Below are positions 13,696-30,864 of a stretch of 64,000 nucleotides of DNA, one piece after another. Position numbers and translations under genes: made by a program. The notes beneath the pieces are model-generated. The model was given only the letters and a program-made list of their open reading frames with translations. It did not search any database and had not been told where the DNA came from. The DNA comes from Pagrus major (taxonomy: Eukaryota > Chordata > Actinopteri > Spariformes > Sparidae): positions 30,588,493 to 30,652,492 of the forward strand of contig NC_133223.1 of the NCBI RefSeq assembly GCF_040436345.1, in the 5' to 3' direction. Every line of letters starts with the position of its first letter. Positions within the stretch are counted from its first letter, which is position 1.

Positions 13696-14969
13696 TGTAT
13701 GTATGCATGAAATGAAGCTGCATGGCTGCGTCGCCTGTGTGACTAAGAGCCTCAGCTGGATGACATACAAAGAGGTGAATGTTCACGCAGTCAGAGAGCT
13801 TATCCAAAGAAGCGCGCGCACACATTGATGAAAAATCGCACAGCTTCTGCCTCAGAAGGCAACCTTATGTAAGTTTGAATGCAGGAAGATGAGAAACCGC
13901 ACAACAAAATGAAAGCAGAGTAAATTCAGGCATTGAAACTGGAAGATCTTGTGAACCCGGATCGGCACCTTCTCTCTGTGTGGATTATAAACTCTGGAAT
14001 CGATCACTTTCCTCACAAAAAGGACAAAATTGAGCATTTTCTAATGCAGTTTTTGGCTTTAAAGCCTCACTCTGACCCTGCTTTTGTGCCTCAGCCATAT
14101 AGCTCAAGTTATAATACCTAATGACTCATATCTATACCTCCTTACTCCATGAATGTGCCGCTATTCAATGCATTATACTCCCCTTATGTAAGAAATGAGT
14201 GGAATCATCTCGCCCCAGTTAATTCCTGACCTGTCCTCTGGCCAAACTTGTCCCCGTGTTATTAAATGGTTAATCCCGTGCGTCACGAGCTTACACTAAA
14301 TGATAAACAACTACGACTGGGTTGTAAGCGAGGTCCACTCTAACATGTTCGTGGAAACGCAGCCAAAACGCTTGATGTCTTCTCGAAGATTCAGGCCATG
14401 ACTCGAGATAAAAATAGCAGTCTCACACACAGATGGTGACTCTCCCACAGAGTCATGCACGGTGAGGCTGATGGTGGAGAATGATGGGAAAAGACTCATC
14501 AGCAGGGACTCATCAGTAAACACAAGTGTCCCATTTGCTCCAAACAGGAAATGGCAACACACACAGACGAAAATTTAAATTCCACTCTGGAGGGACGACA
14601 CGCTGGGTTTTTTATACTTTCTGTCTTGGTTGAGAAGAGAAGAAACTCAGAGATAAAAAACAAATCTCTTTCACTGCAAGTGTCAGATTAATAATGCACC
14701 GAGGAGACAGGTGTGTTATATAGAGGACGTGGAAAGATCTGCTTCAGTTTAAGTCGATCTCCCCTCATGAAAATAACACCAGGATGAAAATATTGTGTTG
14801 ATAAATTCTTTATTTAACCTAATAACTGTAGTAAAACACAATTAGTCATCAAATATTACATGAAATCTCTACAAATGTAGTTATTCCTGACCTCAGTCAG
14901 TGTTAGCGATAGTAAATTAGGCTAACAAGTCTTGGATTTCTCCACATACTGCAAGAAGTGTGTGTGTGT

Positions 14970-15210
14970 GTGTGGTGTTTTATATGTATATTTATTTACG
15001 TCTTTATGTTTTATTTTCCTTTCCAAAGCCAAAAATCATCAAACTAAATTGTGAGACGGTTCAACAGAATGTTTTCAAAGCCAAATAGCATATTATTAGC
15101 TAACTGCACTATTGTTGTGTGTTTTATGTGTTTATTTGTCTATTTATGTTTGATTTGCCTTTCCAAAGCCTAAAATAGTCAAACTACATTATAAGAAATG
15201 GGTTCAGAAG
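14970..15210. repeat. Diverged direct duplication, ~148-bp period
   Basis: GTGTTTTAT..GTCTATTTATGTT, CCTTTCCAAAGCC and TCAAACTA occur at 14970-15066 and again at 15117-15210. Confidence 0.65.
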
Positions 15211-15547
15211 TGTGTTTCTCTGATCGAACATAAGCTGCAAACGTTGCAGGTTACATAATGTCCCCGTTGAGCTCCAGAACATTTACTGTGTGGGAGCGAA
15301 GATGCTCTGTATTAGAGTTTAGCTAACGTTAGCTGCTTGTTGTCCTGTTTAACAACAGCCATCAGGTAAGCCAAACACACTGGTTGGTCTTTTAGCCTTG
15401 CATCTAAAATGTAAATATACTGTTTGAATATATTTAACCAACATAACAATCACTGTTAGTTAAGCTAACTTCAGCTAACTACAACTAGTAAAATCATCTA
15501 GCGGCAGTTTGCTAGAAATGAGAAACACGTTTTTGCGTTGTTATTGG

Positions 15548-15553
15548 TTTATT
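15548..15553 (-). terminator. Candidate poly(A) signal of ftcdnl1
   Basis: AATAAA on the minus strand about 225 bp past the ftcdnl1 stop codon. Position is plausible for a short 3' UTR; cleavage is not demonstrated. Confidence 0.3.
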
Positions 15554-15776
15554 CTGGCTTTTGTGTATCGATTAAAAAATTAAGAATTGTGAGTGATGAA
15601 TTTGTCATTGTCACATTAAAGTATTCGTGCTGCACATGGATGGATAGCTTGACACGGGGGCAGCAGTGGTAACAGAGGATGGCACAGCTTAACAAATGTC
15701 ATTGTAATTAAAGTGACATGAACACAGATGATGTACTTTTACTTGAGGTTTCACTGGTTAAGGCAATAAATCATTT

Positions 15777-22550
<6,774 letters not shown>

Positions 22551-25500
22551 ATGACCTCCGTGGCAGCGGCGACATCCTCCGAGCCCCGGGGGCTGCATGC
22601 GTCAGCCAGCCGGGATGCGCGCTCCGGGAGCCCGCGGCGGAGGCTCCAGAGGCTGCCGGCGGTGCCCGGACACGACCCGAGCCGAGTGAACGACCTGCTG
22701 CTGCTCCGGCCCGAGACGGACGGGCTGACCGGGGCCGAGTCAAAGGAGAAGAGCGGCAACAGACACGCGGTGTTTTTCCACGGGGACATACAGGTGAGCG
22801 CGTGCAGGTGTATCGATCAGGGAGGCGCTCAGGTGATCGATGACTGGCCTCACTTGTGATCTAAGTGGTTTAGGTGGTGGTAGAGTTGCAAGGATCAATG
22901 GATTAGTTGGCAGCTATTCAATTAATCGCCAAATGTTTTGATTATCGATTAATCGGTTCATTCATTTCATTTAAAGTCAAAATTATCTGATTCCAGCTTC
23001 TTAAATGTGAATATTTTCTGGTTTCTTCACTCCTCTGTGACAATAAACTGAATATATATAGTATACATACATATATATACATACAAAATATACAAAACAT
23101 AATGTAAACATAAAGTCACGACATGTTAAGACAACATTGGACATGAGAGGATACATCTTTTATGGAAAACAGACACATTGGACTGAAGAATATCCTTTTT
23201 GTGTCCATTAACTAACCAATTTTAATGGATCTGCAACAATTATTCAATTAGTTGTCAACTGTTTAATCGATTACCAACTATTTTGATTATCGATTGATCA
23301 GTTTGAGTCATTTTTAAGAAAGAAAAAGGGCAGAAATTCTCTGAATCCAGCTTCTCAAATGTGAATATGTTCTGGTTTCTTCACTCCTCTGTGACGACAG
23401 ACTGAATATTTTTGGGTTGTGGACAAAAAACATAATATAAACATAAAATCACTAAAGATGTAGACAATTTTACACATGACAGGGAAAATGCAAGAACTGT
23501 CATGGATCTCATGGACGATAGACGTGTTAAAGAAAGACTGGAGAATATTTTTATGTGGCGAAGACTAACATGTCCTTTATCTAACCAGTTTTAGAAGATC
23601 TGCAATGACTATTTGATGAGTTGTCGACTGTTTCACTAATGATCAACTAATTTTAAAAATCAATGAATAACTTGTGTCCTTTTTTAAAGGGAAAAAACTC
23701 TAAATTCTCTGAATCCATCTTTTTAAATGTGAATATTTTCTGGTTTCTCTCCTTTGTGACAGTAAAGAGAATATCTGTGCAAGACAACAAAACATTTGGA
23801 CGTCATGAGAAAAACTGAGCAACGTTTTTCACAATTTTTCTGACTTAAAACTTTTTTTATTTTTTATTTTTTTTTAGGAAAATGTTATAAACATTTTAAA
23901 ATATTATTTCTGGTACAAATATACAGAAAACACAAAAAGTTCAAATAAAAATATTTATTAAAAAACAACAAATATTCAAGGAAACAGATAATTTTACAGG
24001 TGTGAGAGAAAAAAACAAACTAAGCTAGTTTGCAGTACTCTTGTTTTTTTGCAATACATTAAATTATTGTGAACTCAGACCCAATACAGACGGCATGAAA
24101 GTATATTAAGACAAGATTAATACATTAAAAAAAGAAAAAACTCTTTGATTAGTCAACAAAACAATTGTCAGGTGGAAATAGACGATGAAAATAAACTTTA
24201 GTTGCAGCCTTAATATTTTCTGGAAGCTAAACCTACCTAGAAAAAGTCTCTCAAAGGACTTTGAAAAATGATGACATGTATTTGGTCTTTGTCACGTGTT
24301 TTTCAGTAGTAAAAAGTTGTTATAGTTTCTACACAACATGTGAAACCTCGTGGGTGAGAGGAGAGGTTATCTTCTTTGTTTTACTGCTTCATAAAAAAAT
24401 CAGCTGCATGTTAATTTGCACACGAGGAAGCACATTTGGGTTTAGTTGCGTGAGAATGATTGTTTATTGATAGTTCGTTCTGCACGTTACTGTAAACTGT
24501 CAGTGTGAAGTAAATCTGCAACAGGAGATTAAAATCAGTAAGTCTGAGAGGTTTCCATCTCATGAGGGCAGATATTTGACTCTGTCACACTTGGCTGCTC
24601 TGCGTCGATATCAAGTTAAGTTTATTTATACTGTTCAGACCTTCATCAGTGAACGACACTGTTTAGTGCTCAGTGTTCGGTTGTAAAATTCAACTGAATT
24701 CAAGTAAGGAATAAAATATATCGGATCATTAATGAAAAATCAAGAACTGGTCGTATATGGTATTTATTCACAATAAATACAAAACACAAACCAACACACG
24801 CAGTGACATGATGTAATACATTGATGACAGATGATGTATTGCATTATTGACACTTGATTTCCCAGCCTTCTGCGCTGCAGAGTTTTATTGGAAAATTTGC
24901 AATTTTACGCCGCAGGGCTGCACAATTATTCAAAATATTATCGACAGGCAAAAAGAAGCAAATGCAAAAATAACCATTGCAACTAAAATTGATACGAGGG
25001 TTGAATCAGTACGATGTTTTCACAATATGATAATTATATCAGACATTATAGGTTTTGACCTGAGTACACATTCACAGCATTCAGGGTTTTGAAGCTTTTT
25101 TGTCCTCAGACCATCATCTTTTGATGTGGCCATGAGAGCAGCGCAAGTTTTCCTTTTCATTGACTGCTATTTAAAGGGTCAGTTCACCCCAAAATCAATA
25201 ATACATGTTTATCCTCTTACCTGTAGTGCTATTTATTCATTCAGATTGTGTTGGTGTGAGTTGCAGAGTTTTGGAGATATCTGAGATTTACTACAGGTAA
25301 AAGAACAATGTTTTGTTTTTTTTATTTTATTTTGGGGTGAACTGTCCTTTTAAAGGTGTTTTCGTTAAGAGCAGAACGCTTTTTCCTGGATGGAGCTCCA
25401 GCACATCGTGTACTCTTCTCCCTCTGAGACCATCAGAGGAGTGAGGCGTTTCTGATCATGTTCGCAGTTCTGAGTAAAACTTCTTTAAAGAAAAGACGGT

Positions 25501-28500
25501 CGAGTCTCTTCATCCGATGCCAAACCTATTAATTGCAGCAGTTGCCAGATTATGCTGTCAGATTATGCAGAGCCGTCTCGCAGGCTTTTTGTTTCTTTTT
25601 TTAGTACGTGGACGGGCACGTCACTAATCAAGTGTAACAAATATGGAGGAGTGAAAGAAGATAAAACATCGCCCGTTTGTTTTTCTTTTCTAATTGCCTT
25701 CAAGAATTTAAGAAGTGCCCTCGTTTATCAGAGCTCCTCTTTTCTTTGTCCTCATTTGCAATTCATCGGGCGACTTTCCAGGCAAGTGTTAATATTCCCA
25801 CAGTGTGCCGGTGTCTGCCAGGAGACGTTCGTATGCACAGGACGCCGTCACAGAGATGTTTCCATGTAAATACAGAGAAGGAGGTCATTGTGTTGAGACC
25901 ACACAGTCTGACGGCACGCTGAGAGGATGCTGCTGATGGAACGAATCCAGTGTGTCAGAGATGGACGTGTGTGTGTGTGTGTGTGTGTGTTTCATTCAGA
26001 CTCTCACCATGGCTGTCGTCAGGAGAAGGGAACATTTATTCTTTGGCAGACATCTTTGACTTTTCGGAAGGAAAACTTTTTTTTATCCTTCCACTTAAGT
26101 TTTAAGCTTTTAAAGGGCCGATAACGCTGCCAAAGCAGCTCCTCTCCTCCCCAGATAGATAACTTCACGCCACAACACTTCGTCTTTTAAAGACTTGTAC
26201 TCTAAACGTCACGACCCCAATGACTAAATATCTCTTTGTAGGCACACCGTGGGCTTTGTGGATGCATGCACCTGTATTTTTTCAGACATAAATAGATGCA
26301 GAGTGATAAAAAGTATTAAAACTTGAAAAAAAAAAATGTTCATGTGTGAAAACATGCCAAACATTTTTCTTCCCAGAATTGTTCTCCCCGATACATGTGA
26401 CACCAAATGGGAACCAAAAAGTTTGTGGAAGAATATTTATTTTTTCAAGTCTAAAATTTTTAAAAAATTTTCCCTGAACTTTTTTTTCCTTCACAAATTT
26501 TTTTTTCTACATGTGTGAAACCGAGCGAAATAACTTTGGTAGGAGAATTTTTTATTTTTTCATTTGTGAAAACATACGAGAACTTTTTCTATCTTTGAAA
26601 ACACAAAAATATTTCACGTGTGAAATTGAATAATTTCCCCTGCAAGGAGATTTTTGTTTCATGTGTGAAACCTTTTTTTTTTTTTTTTTAGGATATTTTT
26701 TCTTTCTACATGTTTCACACATGTAGAAAGAAAAAAATCCCTAAAAAAGTGAAAAAAAAATTTTATGGGAGAATTTTTATTTTTTCACATCTGAAACTCT
26801 TTTTTTCCACTAGAATAGTTTTTTCTATATTTATGAAACCAAATGAAAAAAAAAGTTCTGGTAGGCTGAAGAATTTTTTTAATCTTTGAAAATATGTGAT
26901 TTTTTTTTTTCCCAGGAGAACTTTTTTTTTTCATGTGTGAAAACATACGAGAACATTTTCTGTATTTATGAAACCAAATGGAAAAAAAAGTTCTGGCAGG
27001 CAATTTTTTTTCTTGTGTGAAAACGTTTTTTTTTTTTTCCAGGATAATTTATTTTTTGATGTGTCAAACCAAATGGAAAACGGTTTGTCTGGAGATGTTT
27101 TTTTCCTAAATTTGTGAAACCAAGTGAGAAAAAAAAAAAGGTGTTTTTTTTTCCAGGATAATTGTTTTTAGGCAGGTTTTTTTTTCACACAAAAAAAGGT
27201 TTTGGCTAAAAAATTGCCGTAAGAATGTTTATTTTTTAACATCTGAAACTGATCTTTGAAGACACGTAAAAAAAAAAATTCACATATGAAATTGAATTAT
27301 TTCCCCCAAGGAAATTTTTGTACTAGGAACTTTTTATTTATTTTTTAAGGATTTTTGTGTGAAACCAAGTGAAACTTTTGTTTTGTGGGAGAATTTTTTT
27401 TTGCTGGAGGATTTTTTTCATGCGTGAAAAAGATTTTTTTATTCTCCAGAGAATTTTCTTCTTTCATGTGTGAAAACATGCAAAACATTTTTTTCCCTTT
27501 AAGTGTGAAACCAAATGGAAACCAAAAATTTTGTGGGAGAATTTTTTATTTTTTCACGTCTGAAAAACTTTTTTGTCTCTCTACCAAGTCAAAAAAATCT
27601 TGATTTTTTATTTTTTTTAATTTAATTTTAATTTATTTTTTTTTTAAGTGTGAAACATTTTTTTCCCGCGGAGAACTTTTTTTTTTTCCATGTGCAAAAA
27701 CATACGAGAACATTTTTCTCTGTTTATGAAACCAAATGGGAAAAAAAGTTCTGGCAGGCTGATTTTTTTTCTTGCATGAAAACGTTTATTTTTCCAGGAT
27801 AATTAATTTTTTTGACGTGTCAAACTAAATGAAAAACGTTTTGTCTGGAGATGGTTTTTTTTCCTCAATGTGTGAAACCAAGTGAAAAAAGTGTATGAAA
27901 ATTTTTTTTCATGGGAAAAACAGAATGAAAAACTGTAAAATGTCAGAAAATGGTGAAAAATTGTCGATCAGTGTTTGACATTTTTAAATGTCTTGTTTTG
28001 TCCTCAACCCAAAGATATTCAGTTTACTGTCACAGAGGAAAGAAACCTGAAAATATTTACATTTAAGAAGCTGGAATCAGAGTTTTTTTCCTTTTTAAAA
28101 AAATTTAATAGATGCAACTAATCGATTAATCATTGCAGCTCGAAAATTGCTTTATCTGAGCAGTTTTATTGAGCTGCATTGGAAATATCTTTGATGAAAA
28201 AAGCTGACATGTTGAATATTCCCCCCACTCATCATATTTTCATGCTGTTACAGAGTGTAAAAGTCGTGTCCTGCAGCTTTAAACCGTCTCCTTGTGTTTG
28301 CTGTCGGTGCAGAACTTCCAGGACGAGATGTCTGTGCAGCCTGAAGGAGCTCAGTGGCTCTGCTGGAGTCTGGAGCAGGTCGCCCTCACTCTGGGCCGTC
28401 GTTTCCCGGACCGACACATCTGGGTGGTCCGAGCCTCCCGCATGTATCTGCACAAGTTCAGCTGCTACCACAACTTCGTGGAGAGCAACATGTTCGGGGC

Positions 28501-29471
28501 CCCGGAGCACTCGTCGTACTCACCTGAGTCTGGAGCGTTTCGACACCTCAGGTTTGTTTGATTCTTTCTTAAAAGGCACATTTCATGCAGAATGCTCTTT
28601 ATTGTTGCTTTTCAACATGCTGTGTTTAACCTGCATTTGCATTTGGCCACTTGAGGGCAGCAGAAACTTGTCTTGAACACTTCACATCATCACCTTTGAG
28701 GTTGATAGAGGATGTTATGTTGGCAAATTGTTGCTTATTCACACATCCAGTAGACACTGCTCTACATCATCATTCATTCAGAGTTGTGTTTATGTCCACA
28801 TGATGACTGTTCATCAGTATTGACCTTTCTTTTAGCTCTTGTTTTGTTCTCCACTTACTCTCAGGAAAATAAACTCTCACCATCATCTAACATGACTGGA
28901 GCAGAATCATCACCTCGACCTTGTGAGCTTTATTAAATCAGAGTTTACTGCGTGGTGATTGTGTTAAAACGGTCTGAACGTCTCTGATCACAGGTCTCTG
29001 CTGAGCCACGGCATGGAGCGAGCCAACCTACCAAACCCGCTCCAGCCACAGGGAGGCGCTGACAGCGTCCCCTCAGGGTTTTCTCTGACGCTGGTGGGCT
29101 TCAGTAAAGGCTGCGTGGTCCTGAACCAGATGGTGTACGAGCTGTCCGGAGCCCGCGCCGACCCGCAGCTGTCTCACTTCATTAAACGCATCGCCGACAT
29201 GTACTGGCTGGACGGAGGCCACCCAGGAGGCAGCGAGACCTGGGTGACGGACAAGCAGGTGTTGAAGGAGCTCGCCTCCAGCGGCGTGTCTATCCACGCC
29301 CACGTGACCCCGTACGAGGTGTGCGACCCGATGAGGGCCTGGGTGGGCCGCGAGTACGGGTACTTCATCAAGACCCTGGAGGAGTTCGGAGCCTGTCCCA
29401 GTAAGAAGCTGCACTTCGAGGACGAGCCCCCGTCCATCGAGAACCACTTCAGGGTCATCCAGGAGTTCTGA
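22551..29471 (+). CDS. c2orf69: C2orf69 homologue, mitochondrial hydrolase-like protein, 3 coding exons, complete
   Basis: Coding exons 22551-22793, 28313-28551 and 28994-29471 join in phase to 319 residues. Landmarks shared with human C2orf69 run in order: an Arg-rich N-terminus with PAVPGHDPSR-NDLLLL, FFHGDIQN, SLEQVALTLGRRFPDRHIWV, RMYLHKFSCYHNFVESNMFG, LTLVGFSKGCVVLNQ, MYWLDGGHPGGS, HVTPYEV-DPMR and a C-terminal PSIENHFRV. GFSKG looks like a nucleophile-elbow (GxSxG) motif, consistent with the alpha/beta-hydrolase-like fold proposed for the family. Human loss of function causes a mitochondrial multisystem disease; the substrate is unknown to me. The human hydrophobic leader is not visible, but the N-terminus is basic and Ser/Arg-rich as in a mitochondrial presequence. 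The low-complexity linker of the human protein is mostly absent, explaining the shorter length (human about 385). The ATG has A at -3. Intron 1 is 5.5 kb and full of repeats; intron 2 (442 bp) is mostly repeat DNA and may be absent from mammals. Confidence 0.93.
22890..23800. repeat. Three tandem copies of the ATCGATTAATCG dispersed repeat in c2orf69 intron 1
   Basis: Copies start near 22893, 23226 and 23600. Each runs from a CTGCAAC/ATTAGTTG-CAACT end through GATTATCGATTAATC and CCAGCTTCTTAAATGTGAAT to TCTGGTTTCTTCACTCCTCT and GTGACA-TAAACTGAATAT. The 330-370-bp spacing with shared linker suggests tandem duplication. Confidence 0.7.
25170..25354. mobile_element. 185-bp MITE with ~25-bp terminal inverted repeats
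   Basis: Left TTTAAAGGGTCAGTTCACCCCAAAAT end at 25170-25195 and its near-perfect inverse at 25329-25354, with one base gap. No ORF. Located in c2orf69 intron 1. Confidence 0.8.
26300..27945. repeat. T-rich degenerate tandem array in c2orf69 intron 1, related to the 30.9-32.9 kb element
   Basis: Units of roughly 50-100 bp combine poly-T, CATGTGTGAAAACATGCAAA, ACCAAATGGAAACCAAA and TTTGTGG(A/G)AGAATTTTT. The stretch 26329-26450 corresponds closely to 31945-32065, including CCAGAATTGTTCTCC and GTGACACCAAATGG. The order and orientation are the same. The inverted repeats that bound the downstream copy are not found here. Short ORFs within the array are chance. Confidence 0.8.
26684..26748. repeat. 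Long hairpin (29-bp arms) in c2orf69 intron 1
   Basis: Arms 26684-26712 and 26720-26748 are complementary at 26 of 29 positions, with an 11-bp perfect inner stem (CTTTCTACATG) and a 7-base loop. It lies inside the T-rich array. Confidence 0.75.
27925..28145. repeat. Dispersed ATCGATTAATCG-family repeat copy (inverted)
   Basis: GAAAATGGTGAAAAATTGTC, AAAGATATTCAGTTTACTG and CTAATCGATTAATCATTGCA; ends about 170 bp before c2orf69 exon 2. Confidence 0.75.
28595..28900 (+). repeat. Copy of the 1.7-kb repeat occupying c2orf69 intron 2
   Basis: GGCCACTTGAGGGCAGCAGA, CACATCCAGTAGACA, CATTCATTCAGAGTTG, TTTTAGCTCTTGTTTTG and CTCTCAGGAAAATA align in order with 1735-1940. It covers about two thirds of the 442-bp intron. 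Confidence 0.7.
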
Positions 29472-30850
29472 GTCCGAGCTGATCGCCCGAACGTCTCTGA
29501 GCGCTGTAGATTATTTACCCAGAGTACAGAGTGAGTGTCTTAATCGCTGGTCTTACCTCATCTTTCTGTGATTTAAGGGCTCAGAGTTTAGAGCGTTTGA
29601 CAGATGATGGTGACTTTTACTGCTAAATGCACTTGATCCGATTTGAATGATCCTTGTGGCCACGAGGAGGAACATGCAGGTATGAAAATGGTCTTCCTCC
29701 TTATTTATTCTTTAGGCTGAATATCACCTTTTACCTTTGATTCTGTCTTTGAGTGGCTGCAGAGCTGCTGAAACATGAGTGATTCATGTTGTCTCAGTTG
29801 GAGGGAATGACTTTAATGTCCGTAATGTAACATAAAGTGTAATAATGTGACTTTCTGCTATGATTTTAATCTTAACGTCTGTTTGCCTGAAGCAGAGCAG
29901 CTTTTTACATTCTCCTCATTACCTGCACGTGTTGAGCTACTTTTAGACGAGTGAATGTTTGAACGTCTGAACTTTAAACTTTCAGACTTCATCAGTCGGA
30001 CTCTCAGCGGTGATTCTTGATTGTATTTAAAACGCGTGGCCGGTTAATTATTTAATAATTACTTTGTCAGAACGTTTAGAAATACAGTTCTGTTGTCATT
30101 CCTTCAGTTTGATCCCAGTAGTGGATTTTTCACTAATAGTTTCTTTTTCTGTTTAGCTGAAGAGTTTCAGTTAACAACACAATCTCACCTCAAGGTCCAT
30201 TTAGTACCTGTTCTGAGCTTTGGTTCATATCACATGATCTTTGTTGAGCTGCTTTAAACTCCATCACATGAACCTTGAGGCGAGATTTTCTAGATTAAAA
30301 ATGTTAAACTAGTTATTAACACTTTTCTTGTTATTGCACTTAAAAAAAAAATCAACTGATGTTAATTTGCTCTGTTTGATTGGATCTTTTTGTACATTTT
30401 TGTGTTGAAAATACACCAAATTATCTTTGTTTTAATTGGACTTGACAAGAGAAACTAATTATTTTAAAATGAGAGGTTTCAGGTGAAAATCAGCATCAGA
30501 AATGCCTCTGATACGGACTAAAATGCTGGCTGGCGTAATCGATTACTGATCCAATCCATGTAATTTATTAGCATCAAAATGGGACCCTGCTTCTCTCCCG
30601 CAGCGTCCGTACACCTGTATGCAATTTAAAAGAGTTTTCACCAATATCCATAAACAACAAGCAACTTGTTAGCATGTTAGCAAACAGTTTGTTGATATTT
30701 GTGTTCTTTTGTCGTTCTGACTGTCAAACTAGATGATGAAAGAAACGTATATAGCATCTACTCTGTAATATTGAAGCAGGTCGAACAACGATAGCAGTCG
30801 TATCTCATTCATACTGGGTTTAAATAAAAGTATATAAGCATGATTTTAAC
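29472..30850 (+). other. Probable c2orf69 3' UTR
   Basis: Non-coding, AT-rich, mostly unique sequence from the stop codon to the AATAAA at 30823. Extent is inferred from that signal only. Confidence 0.4.
30823..30828 (+). terminator. Candidate poly(A) signal of c2orf69
   Basis: AATAAA about 1.35 kb past the c2orf69 stop. It is the first canonical signal I see in the 3' flank and sits 37 bp before the inverted-repeat-bounded element at 30865. It may itself lie in older repeat DNA. Confidence 0.35.
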
Positions 30851-30864
30851 GCACTGGTATCAGA

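Larger units (their letters stand above)
12561..15547. other. Intergenic region between the GC island and ftcdnl1
   Basis: Contains a purine-rich run (12880-12965), the GT clusters and the 15.0-kb duplication. 13150-13320 is unique, moderate in GC and without open frames, a candidate conserved noncoding element. No gene seen. Confidence 0.55.

Noticed and set aside
13532-13825. His/Thr-rich ORF
   Set aside because: Translation of GT/CA microsatellites.
26224-27603. Phe/Lys-rich ORFs in the T-rich array (also 30907-32864)
   Set aside because: Frame products of poly-T and poly-A repeats.
29073-29447. 124-codon minus-strand ORF
   Set aside because: Antisense shadow of c2orf69 exon 3, which matches a known family in the other strand.
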